Below, piece by piece: positions 58,101 through 64,000 of a DNA stretch of 64,000 nucleotides (positions are counted from its first letter, which is position 1; each line of letters starts with the position of its first letter). A program made the position numbers and the translations under genes. Location: NCBI RefSeq assembly GCF_036669915.1, contig NC_089318.1:5777349-5841348 (forward strand), written 5' to 3'. Below the pieces are notes generated by a model. The model did not search any database and was not told the DNA's origin. It saw nothing but the letters and a program-made list of their open reading frames with translations. Source of the DNA: Pocillopora verrucosa. Taxonomy: Eukaryota > Cnidaria > Anthozoa > Scleractinia > Pocilloporidae.

Positions 58101-58184
58101 GAACCCATGACCGGGAATGTGGAATTAACTAATCACGAAGACGCTCCTCCCCCGGCTTTGCCGCCCAAAACAAAACGTTCATGA
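37126..58184 (+). CDS. SOS1: Son of sevenless (SOS), Ras/Rac guanine nucleotide exchange factor
   Basis: Exons: 37126-37200, 37466-37723, 38605-38688, 39417-39497, 39860-39913, 42458-42556, 43354-43401, 43598-43738, 44369-44503, 44843-44941, 45527-45577, 45869-45948, 46712-46808, 47327-47366, 47965-48053, 48836-48935, 50181-50298, 50667-50750, 50902-50953, 51986-52064, 52560-52641, 52868-52990, 53117-53273, 53428-53538, 54028-54083, 54650-54842, 55212-55304, 56137-56254, 56473-56563, 56677-56758, 57101-57217, 57513-58184; 1252 aa (human SOS1 1333). Domains: histone-fold pair (~1-180; [18 protein letters not shown]), DH (~190-390; [23 protein letters not shown]), PH (~440-555; [20 protein letters not shown]), REM (~600-745; [15 protein letters not shown]), CDC25 catalytic (~775-1020; [40 protein letters not shown]), then a proline-rich tail (1030-1252) in one exon. 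The tail carries [26 protein letters not shown] and PALPPKTK, typical Grb2/Drk SH3 ligands. Intron 21 is AT-AC. The symbol is approximate, since the gene predates the SOS1/SOS2 split. Confidence 0.97.
38698..38909 (+). repeat. Family A MITE in SOS intron 3
   Basis: TTAACCCTTTAACTCCCAGA start and ATGAGAGTTAAAGGGTTAAG end. It begins 10 bp after the exon 3 donor. Confidence 0.85.
39958..41274 (+). mobile_element. Degenerate hAT-like DNA transposon in SOS intron 5
   Basis: Termini CAGGGTTTGAGCCAG and CTAGCTCAAACCCTG form an inverted pair, and TTTCCT directly abuts both ends. Near each end a subterminal block of GGGACAAATTGTCCCC type occurs. Inside, one frame reads [20 protein letters not shown] ... 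to a stop at 40670-40672, and a second stop at 40685-40687 follows. The same frame then continues [31 protein letters not shown] ... [10 protein letters not shown] (about 40715-40858). This resembles the TTF-type zinc finger at the N-terminus of hAT/ZNF862-like transposases. No catalytic domain follows, so it is a nonautonomous, decayed copy. Confidence 0.82.
41385..41495. repeat. Degenerate CAGT/GTCA tetranucleotide repeat
   Basis: Runs of AGTCAGCC, CAGTCAGG, TTAGTCAGTC and CAGACAGACAGAC. Confidence 0.7.
41520..41880 (+). mobile_element. LINE (non-LTR retrotransposon) 3' remnant
   Basis: The frame 41554-41763 ends [25 protein letters not shown] ... [17 protein letters not shown]. The pattern YKYSFF-R-I--WN-LP is the C-terminal tail that follows reverse transcriptase in CR1/L2/RTE-like LINEs. 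Only the tail remains, followed by T-rich sequence. Confidence 0.75.
41919..42128 (+). repeat. Family B MITE in SOS intron 5
   Basis: TTAACCCTTTAACTTCCAAG start and CTTCTGGAAGTTTAAGGGTTAA end. Confidence 0.85.
42190..42375. repeat. Degenerate CAGT tetranucleotide repeat array
   Basis: Contains CAGTCAGTCAGTCAGTCAGC and many imperfect AGTCAG, GTGAGTGAG and CAGCCAG words over about 185 bp. Confidence 0.75.
42608..42819 (+). repeat. Family B MITE in SOS intron 6
   Basis: TTAACCCTTTACCTCCCATG start and CTGGGAGTTAAAGGGTTTA end. Confidence 0.85.
43831..44246. repeat. Two family A MITEs back to back in opposite orientation
   Basis: Copy 1 (about 43831-44033) starts TTAACCCTTTCACTCCAAGC. Copy 2 (about 44032-44246) starts TTAACCCTTTAACTCTCATA and ends AGAGTTGAAGGGTTAAAGGG TTAA, with a duplicated terminal motif. 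Confidence 0.8.
44975..45142 (-). repeat. Family A MITE lacking both termini
   Basis: GGCCAACACAGAATTTCCCT ... TAGTTGATCCAATACCGATT ... GTAAGGAGAATTACTAC. It lies in SOS intron 10. Confidence 0.75.
47456..47945. repeat. 38-bp minisatellite with higher-order structure in SOS intron 14
   Basis: The unit is TCTGATGTATGTAGCT + TCTGATGTATGGAGCT + TCTATG. A variant linker, TCTTCGACTGATGTACATGT ATGTAGCT, recurs every few units. The array spans about 490 bp and begins about 90 bp after exon 14. Confidence 0.9.
48958..49142. repeat. GTCGTTTCG-rich MITE in SOS intron 16
   Basis: GGTCGTTTCGTAC at the left pairs with GGTATGAAACGACC at the right. Between them are AGTCGTTTCGCAC, AGTCGATTCGTACCC and ATCGGTTCGTGCCC near-repeats, and GCGTACGAAACG. 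Confidence 0.7.
49181..49640. repeat. ~460-bp palindrome carrying two tRNA-like heads
   Basis: Arms of about 215 bp mirror each other around about 49410. Shared words: GAAAGATGTTTTCGTCTTGT CACGAGCGTGGGACAAAG at the left, and CTTTGTCCCACGCTCGTGAC AAGACGAAAACATCTTTC at the right. Each arm holds a tRNA-like block: minus strand TGGCTCAGTGGCTAGAGCAT ... GGTTCGATTCC (about 49318-49245), and plus strand TGGCTCATTGGTTAGAGCAT ... GATTCGATTCC (about 49505-49580). The centre has TTTGTAGAGAATTATTTTTA TCTACAAAC. Confidence 0.85.
50340..50632 (+). mobile_element. tRNA-derived SINE in SOS intron 17
   Basis: The tRNA-like head has GTGACCCGCGGCCAGCGCAC TGG and GGTGCGAGACC. The body reads TAGACTGGAGTCCCATCCAT ... 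CGCTTCATGCTATAAAAACT GGGATAAGCTCCGGGTAGATG. This is a composite head-and-body structure of a pol III SINE, same strand as SOS. Confidence 0.75.
51083..51291 (-). repeat. Family B MITE in SOS intron 19
   Basis: TTAACCCTTTAACTCCCAAA start and TTGGGAGTTAAAGGGTTAA end, with the reverse-oriented family B core. Confidence 0.85.
51321..51760. repeat. pogo/Tigger-type MITE in SOS intron 19
   Basis: The left end TACAGTGGATCCCCGCCTTACGG pairs with the right end GGTGACCGTATTAGCGAGGT TCCACG. CAGTGGA(A/T)CC with ACGG tracts is typical of pogo/Tigger termini. No transposase is present. Confidence 0.7.
52170..52440. repeat. Family F dispersed repeat, copy 1 (SOS intron 20)
   Basis: Shares GATTGCAATGGCTTTGCTT, ACTCGCG, AACCAATCAGATGC and CGCATTTTCCCGCGCTT with 53575-53830. 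Confidence 0.65.
52642..52867 (+). other. U12-type AT-AC intron (SOS intron 21)
   Basis: The exon ends ATTCAG AG, then ATATCCTTTTACAT: an exact match to the AT-AC minor-class donor ATATCCTTT. The intron ends GCTTTAACTGCATCTCAC before GTTTGAAATACCTGAG, with a TTTAAC branch motif about 11 nt upstream of the AC. Joining gives [16 protein letters not shown] in phase, matching the SOS family (human IIERFEIPEPEP). No GT-AG alternative keeps the frame. Confidence 0.92.
53575..53830. repeat. Family F dispersed repeat, copy 2 (SOS intron 24)
   Basis: GCGATTGCAATGGCTTTGCT, ACTCGCGCGCC, AACCAGATGC and CGCATTTTCCCGCGCTTG match copy 1. Confidence 0.65.
54872..55057 (+). repeat. Family B MITE in SOS intron 26
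   Basis: TGCTTGTTAATTCCCCTTTC ... CTGGGGGTTAAAGGGTTAAC. The left terminus is lost near the exon 26 donor. Confidence 0.8.
55920..56055. repeat. GTGGATAA-type MITE (family G), worn
   Basis: GGGCGGATAACTCTATCCAC and CTCTACCCGGTGGACAGCG. Similar to 16640-16795. Confidence 0.55.
56860..56935. repeat. Family D fragment
   Basis: TTTGGTTTTATCAACTGAAT TGATATGTAAATTGGCCACC TTAAAGAGTTTGAGAGCTGATG. Confidence 0.65.
57239..57403 (-). repeat. Family C MITE in the last SOS intron
   Basis: TTAAACCTTTTACACCTTAG start. The interior has CATTTCCTAAGGTGCTGACA AGGAGAATTTG, and it ends CTTTGAGGTCAAAGGGTCA. Confidence 0.8.
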
Positions 58185-59930
58185 CAATTGTCATGTCGTG
58201 ACCGGATCAACGCGTGACAGGCCTGTCATTGTGTGACATGCCTTTACTAAATGACTTCTATGACACGGAGTAGCGCTTGGAATTTAATTTGTTTTTCAAA
58301 TTGATCTTCAAACATAGCTGCAAATGGCTTCAATTATCTTAAAGAATAGACCTGATTTTGTTCAGGAATAGAATTATATAGAAGTATAAATCTGAGGAAA
58401 TGTTTTCCCTTTTCGAGTGCGATATGTAGATACATATACCAAAATTTGGAGCAATTGGAAAAAAATTTCAGATTGAATGGACAATAAGCTTGAAGTGCAT
58501 TCGTTTTCAGTCTTTTCATTAGGAAATGTGGCCGTAGAGGCGTGGAACGAGTGCGTTCACAATGGTAGATAATGATACGTTCCAGGTGAACGTTGGGCTT
58601 GCGGTGTTTCTGCAGCATGGTAGGGGTGGGAGAGTTTGGTAAAGGTGCCACAGTACCTCCCTGGGCACTCTGCAGTTACATTAAAGGCTTGACAAACTTT
58701 TGTTTGCGCGAATTTTTTTTTATAAAATTTTGCTTTATCGCTCAATGCGATCGGAAATAAACTTTAATTCATAGATATGTCAAATTGTTTCTTAATGTCC
58801 CAGAAAATAAAGGCTTATGAATTTTTAATGGCGTGTTGTGTTCTTTTGTTGATGATGAATCATAATCTGATTGCGCAGGAAGATAATGCTTTTGGATCGA
58901 GTGTCGTAAGACTAAAGCCAAAATAATTACAACGGCCAATCAGGATAGAGGAAAATACCATGCCGTGATTGGTTGAGATAGTGGCGCGAGTTTTCAGGAC
59001 CAATCACAGAGCGAAGTACAGCAAAACCATAGTTATCCTAGATTACTTTCGACTCTAAATCTTGCCTAACCATTGTCAATAGATTCAACTTGTGTGCATG
59101 TGTACTATGGCGTGAGATTCGAACTCTGTATTAAGCAAAAAACATCTTCATAAAAAATTTATATCTGTTCGCGCGAGAAAGGTTAAATGTCAATGGGTTG
59201 CAAAAATCACAGCCATTCTTAATTTTCCAAACCGAGAACAGGTTAGACAAATGAGACAACATAATCAATGAGAGAATATTCGACGGCAGATGTAAGAACG
59301 TTCGCATTGTGAACATTCGTTACAACTACTCAAATTTTGAAGCTTCTATTTCTCTATTAAAAGTAAAGAGCTGAACAAATCAACTCGAACAGACGCAGAT
59401 TCTCTGGCCTCCAAAAGCTTTGAATCTCTTCCTACGCTGTTTGTTGCATTTTCAATATTTCTGACAATGTTTGGAAATGAACGGGACTACACCCTTTAAA
59501 ATACAGGTTCTACCCCTTTTTTTTTTGTTCCTAGTTTTACTTAGTTCTGCTTTAGTAAAGCAGAACCCAGTAATTCATAAGGTATATTAACCGTGGAATA
59601 AATGTAAGTTTTAAAATCTTTAATTACAAAAACTACCTACTTATTTTACCGGAAATGACGTATAGTATATATTTTTCAGTCGTAGCTACTTAAGGTGACG
59701 GTCATTATTCATCGTCTGAGGGGTTAACTGGGGGGGGGGGGGGGAGAAAGTGGGTGGATTGGAGGTTCTTAGTTTTGTCACGATAAAATTAACCTAATCC
59801 CCCAATCTGGCTGTGTGATATTCATAAGAAACACCCCCCCCCTTATATTTTGCAGGATCTTCGAGCTAAACTGTATTATTTAACGCAATCATATAATTAT
59901 TGTTTCACTGGCTTGGATCCCAACAGGTTC
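58185..59930. other. SOS-L2HGDH tail-to-tail intergenic region
   Basis: Both 3' UTRs lie here. SOS polyadenylation candidates are AATAAA at 58756-58761 and 58806-58811. A poly-G tract is at about 59730-59745. No exon or clear repeat family was recognised. Confidence 0.6.
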
Positions 59931-62900
59931 CTACAGATTGAAACGATCTTGGACCTTCTCGGCGACCATTTTTGCAATAGCCAAAGAAGACGTGGCCCCA
60001 GGAGAAGGCGCATTTCTGACATGCAGGACACGGCTTCCTATGTCCCCTGCTCCTCCGTCAAACACGAAATCGTCTACCAAATTTCCCTCACGGTCCATCG
60101 CCTGGGCACGAACTCCTGCTGGTCCTCTGCGATTAGTCGAGGAAAAACATGGGTTTAGGCTTGCTTTGATCTGAGTCACTGGGTGCATGAGATGTGTCGG
60201 GTGTGAGAAAGTGAAAACCCGTGAGAGAAACGCGCAAGGGAGAAGAGTTGCGGAGGAGGAGGCGCGCGAGAGAGACACGCTAGAAATAGCCTCGCGTGGC
60301 ATATAGATTTCACATCTTCCAAGTAACGTCACGCAACGATTGCGTGTCATTTAATTTGTGTTATTTTGTATTCAGTGTCTCTCACCTCTCTACATCTTCC
60401 AATTTCAGACTAGGAACGTATCGCTGGAGCTGTTTAACTTGGGCAGATATGATAATCCCGCGATAATACTCCCCAACACCAAACATAAAGTATTTAAACA
60501 TAAGTTTCCTTAGACCCCTGAAAAACAAAAAAAAAAAGGTTAATTAAAAGTTGGTTCATTCATCAGGGTGCATCAACTGTTTGACCTCTACGAGTAAGTA
60601 GCGTCTAATTTCTCCATACAATGTAACCGACATTTAAGGAAATGATCACCAACCAAAGCAGCCCTTTCCGTGAGAGTTGCTTGAGGACCAGTGGAGAGCG
60701 ATCAGTTTCTCGAGTGCTGTACAAACCCTTCAACTGAATTTCATCAAACGAATTTACTATGTTTTAAGGTCCTTTATAAAAAAGTAAAGATCGTGTATTC
60801 CGTGATGTCGACCGAAAAAAATGACGCGACATTTTCAGGAAAAGAAGGGAAGCAAACACACCGGTAGCCCAGGGCATCCACTAAGTCTTTCACATTGACA
60901 TCTGTAAGTTTGTAACCTTCCCTGGCAAATGCTAAAACTGCGTTAGGCCCAAGCCACACGCTGCCGTCAACGCGCGGAGTAAAGTGGACCCCAAGGAAAG
61001 GAAAGTTGGGGTCTGGTACCTACAAAAACATCAAGTAAACAAATGAATAAGTAGGGTCTTCTTGACTGGTGTAAACTGGTCCAAACTAGCCCTTGAGGAG
61101 AACTGGTGTTTCTGCTTACTGGGAAACCATCTGCTACTGTAGCATCATACTAGAGGGAAAATACTAACCATCAGTAGGTATAATCTCCATAATGTTCTTA
61201 ATACATTTCCTAAGGTGCTGACAAGGAGAATTTGTTTACCAATCAAAAAGTTTCATCAGTGATCATTTCCTTTATTTTCATGACCTTAATGTGTGATTCA
61301 GGAGTGATATTGTATAGAGAAATTAGATGCTAGACACTCTTAAGGTTTACAGGGTTAACTAAAACCAAAGCAGAACACATAAATCACACTTAACCCTTAA
61401 AAATAAGAGTGACCAGCATCTTATTTCTCCTTGCAGTAATACTGCTGAATCATTCATTAAGATCATGAGAATAAAGAAATGATCATCAAGCTACAAAGCT
61501 TTGATTATTACACGAATTCTTATTGTCAGTGACAAAGGAAATGTACAGAAAAGAGTATAGAGAATATGGATACTCATGTTGGAACGAAAGGGATTAACCC
61601 TTTAACTCCCAAGATCTCACTAGTAATTTTCCTTACTGTCTGCCAAACAATTATCATTATGTTTGTTTGGAGAATTTGGTACCAGATCAATTAGTAGTCC
61701 CATAATTGATATTTTCCTTGATTCTCATCACTTGTCTACATGGTATTGTACAGATATAGTAAGGAGAAATTCTGTCTTGGTCACTCACTGGAGTTAAAGG
61801 GTTAACACTTCTTTTCCTTACTACCCTTAATTCAAATCTTTCAATCTCTCAACCATTGGAAACTTTAGGACAAAAAATGCTTCCATAAGTCAGAACTGAC
61901 TGGCCAGAACAGTTCATTCATGGAAAAAATGTCAGGCAAGGGCTACTTCCTAGCAATACAACAAAAGGATTAAAAATTCTTGAAAATTTTTTATTTTTGA
62001 TTTATTTAGGGCCCTTTGCCACAGAAACTCACTGGATAGATGTTTCCCTTCACCAAATGACTCTTCTCATCTTTTAACTTGAGGTATTCACCTCGGAATG
62101 GAACAATTCTTGGATCACTTTCACAACCAGACTTCTCTGCCAGGCGATCTGAGTACAGGCCTCCACATGTTACAACATAGCGACAACTAAGGGGAGACTG
62201 AAAAGGACAAAAGGAAATTACTTTGTGGTATGCACAAAGCATATGCCACTCAGTTGAAGAATATCTGGTTTCATCTCTCTGTTAGGAAAGTTTCAAGCCT
62301 GGAAAGTCGATATGCAAAGATCAATAGTTTTGTGAACATAAAAATGTTTGTAATGTGAACACGTGACAAAGAGAAGAAGAAAAAGGCAATATCTTACAAC
62401 ATTCTTTCCACATACTGTAACAGGATGAGTGTGACCTGCCAAAAAAAAAGTTGCAAAAATTCAGCATACTGCACCAGCATGGCAAATTTGTACAGATATA
62501 TAGCAATTTTAAATATTCTGTCAAACCTGCTTCTTTTTCTTGGGAACGACTGCTTTCAGGACTACATGTGAAATCTGTAACCTAAAAAGAGAAAATGAAC
62601 CCTTAAAACCCTTAAGGGTGTCTAGCATCCAATTTTTCCCCACAATATCAGCCCTGAATCAAACATTGAGGTCACAAGAGCAAAGGATAAAATCAAAACT
62701 AAAGAAGCTCTGGATTGTTGACTAAATTCTCCTTATCAACATCTTAGGAAATGTAAAGAATATGCGTCTCATATCCAGGAGTAAAAACAATGAAAACCTT
62801 GAAATTAGCACCACTGTAGACAGGCTTTACCCCTTACACCCCAACATCAGTCTGCATATTCTCTATACTATTCTCTATACATTTCCTATGCTACTGACAA

Positions 62901-63970
62901 GGAGAATTTGTTTAATAATCAAGAGCCTTTAAAATTGGGGATCATTTCCTTCATTCTCATGACCTTAATGAGTGATTTAAGGGTGATATTGTAGGAGAAA
63001 TTAGATGCAAGTCACTCATGAGGGTCAAAAGCATGATGCAATAAATAACAAATACAGACAAGAATATCTTCTGACCTCATAACCAGTATATATTTCACCA
63101 CCCGCCTTCTTGAAGTCTTCTCCATAACTTCGCGCCACCTCTGCCCAGTCAACTATCCCAGTATTTGGTGATAAGATAGCAGATACACCCTTAAAAAAAA
63201 TTCACCAAAGTACAACACATAATTTTCTCTTTTACCATCAGATATTCTATTACAAAAACAGACAAGAGAATAAGGAAAAAAATCTAGAAGAACTCATAAT
63301 CAGACAAACAACATTTCTACACTAAAAAGTGTTCTGATGTTATTAGTATTAAAAGGAAATATGCCCTGGTGCTACGAAATTTTAATTTTAAAAACTCAGA
63401 TGAGGGAATACTCACCTCACAATACGGCTCAACTTCTTTGATTTGTTTTGAGTCTAATATTTTCAGATCTTTTACCCCATTCTCTAGGCCTCTTTGATAT
63501 AACTTTTCAAGTTGAGGTAGCTCTTTCTTTTCCACTGCTACAATTATCTAGAGAAGTAAAGATGAATGTTGGCAAATGCTTGTCTTAATTTTCACTTCAA
63601 GTAATGATAGCAAATAAAGCAGCTCTTGATTATTAAATAAATTCTCCTTGTCAATACAAGAGAAAATGTATAGAAAACAGTATGGGGAATCAAGCATACT
63701 GATGTCATGGTGTTGAAAGGTTAAACAAAAAGACAAAATTAGTACCTCTTTCGTCTTAGGCTTTATATTAGTTAAGCACTAAATGGGGGACTTCACTACT
63801 CAAACATCAAAAGCATACCTTTCCACACTTTTTATAGGGAATATTCTTTTCATTACAATACTTGTAGCTCAGGTCCAGTCCTTCCACACACAACTTAGCC
63901 TTCAGGGAGCCTGGTGTGTAGTATATACCACAGTGAATGACTCCACTGTTTTTTCCTGACTGATGAACAG
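59931..63970 (-). CDS. L2HGDH: L-2-hydroxyglutarate dehydrogenase, mitochondrial (N-terminus beyond the window)
   Basis: Minus-strand exons: 63970-63819, 63547-63416, 63189-63076, 62581-62527, 62435-62398, 62197-62033, 61019-60862, 60517-60386, 60126-59931 (TAG at 59933-59931); 379 aa visible (human 463 in total). Phases close at all joints. This FAD enzyme oxidises L-2-hydroxyglutarate to 2-oxoglutarate at the inner mitochondrial membrane. Seen motifs: [110 protein letters not shown] and [20 protein letters not shown]. The Rossmann GxGxxG segment and presequence are in exon(s) beyond the right edge. The small exons around 62.4-62.6 kb encode the least conserved stretch. Confidence 0.96.
60571..60662 (+). 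repeat. Truncated family C MITE
   Basis: GTCTAATTTCTCCATACAATG then AAGGAAATGATCACCAACCA AAGCAGC. Confidence 0.65.
61165..61807. repeat. Cluster of three MITEs in L2HGDH (two family C, one family A)
   Basis: Family C, minus orientation, 61165-61357 (ends TTAAGGTTTACAGGGTTAA). Family C, plus orientation, 61388-61596 (AACCCTTAAAAATAAGAGTG ... CGAAAGGGATTAA). Family A, plus orientation, 61596-61807 (TTAACCCTTTAACTCCCAAG ... GGAGTTAAAGGGTTAAC). The last two abut. Confidence 0.82.
62598..63035. repeat. Two family C MITEs in opposite orientation
   Basis: Copy 1 (about 62598-62790) starts AACCCTTAAAACCCTTAAGG. Copy 2 (about 62828-63035) has TTACCCCTTACACCCCAACA TCAGTCTGCAT and ends CACTCATGAGGGTCAAAAG. 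Confidence 0.75.
63595..63723 (+). repeat. Truncated family C MITE
   Basis: GCAGCTCTTGATTATTAAAT ... AACAGTATGGGGAATCAAGC ... TGGTGTTGAAAGGTTAA. Confidence 0.7.
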
Positions 63971-64000
63971 CTAGATAAAAAATGAAAGGCATGTCAATTA

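Overview
The window is nuclear DNA of an animal, most likely an anthozoan cnidarian and probably a stony coral. The genes are intron-rich, with short phase-conserved exons, GT-AG introns of roughly 0.2-3 kb and AT-rich intergenic DNA. Dozens of ~210-bp terminal-inverted-repeat elements ending in TTAACCCTTTAAC fill introns and spacers; I associate this kind of repeat with coral genomes, from memory. No bacterial-style operon is present.

Layout: (1) 374-1596 (+), last two exons of APMAP. (2) 3901-10694 (-), complete BCKDHA, 9 exons, 448 aa. (3) 11016-13932 (+), complete EXOSC5/RRP46, 7 exons, 233 aa, head-to-head with BCKDHA. (4) 14139-14763 (-), a broken copy of the last BCKDHA exon. (5) 16279-24262 (-), complete arginase, 12 exons, 347 aa. 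(6) 24695-28828 (+), complete CHP1, 7 exons, 194 aa, head-to-head with arginase. (7) 31093-36632 (-), complete VTI1B, 8 exons, 221 aa. (8) 37126-58184 (+), complete Son of sevenless (SOS), 32 exons, 1252 aa, head-to-head with VTI1B. (9) 59931-63970 (-), the 3' nine exons of L2HGDH, tail-to-tail with SOS; its first exon(s) lie beyond the window.

The models were assembled by hand from ORF fragments, splice sites and reading-phase continuity. Every complete model closes in frame and is close to the length of its human counterpart. The genes do not form one pathway. BCKDHA and L2HGDH are mitochondrial metabolic enzymes, and arginase may be mitochondrial. EXOSC5 is an RNA exosome subunit, CHP1 and VTI1B act in ion-exchanger trafficking and vesicle fusion, and SOS activates Ras. 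What links them is gene order. BCKDHA/EXOSC5 are also head-to-head neighbours in human (19q13.2). ARG2/VTI1B (14q24) and SOS2/L2HGDH (14q21-22) are neighbouring pairs on human chromosome 14. This looks like preserved ancestral linkage, recalled from memory and not checked here.

Other notable features are two introns with minor (U12) spliceosome signals, an AT-AC intron in SOS and a GT-AG intron in EXOSC5. The repeat landscape is rich: three related MITE families, a degenerate hAT element with a TTF-type zinc-finger remnant, a LINE 3' fragment, tRNA-derived elements (two arranged as large palindromes), and a 38-bp minisatellite. I found no CRISPR array, rRNA gene, credible functional tRNA gene or convincing new defence or biosynthetic system.
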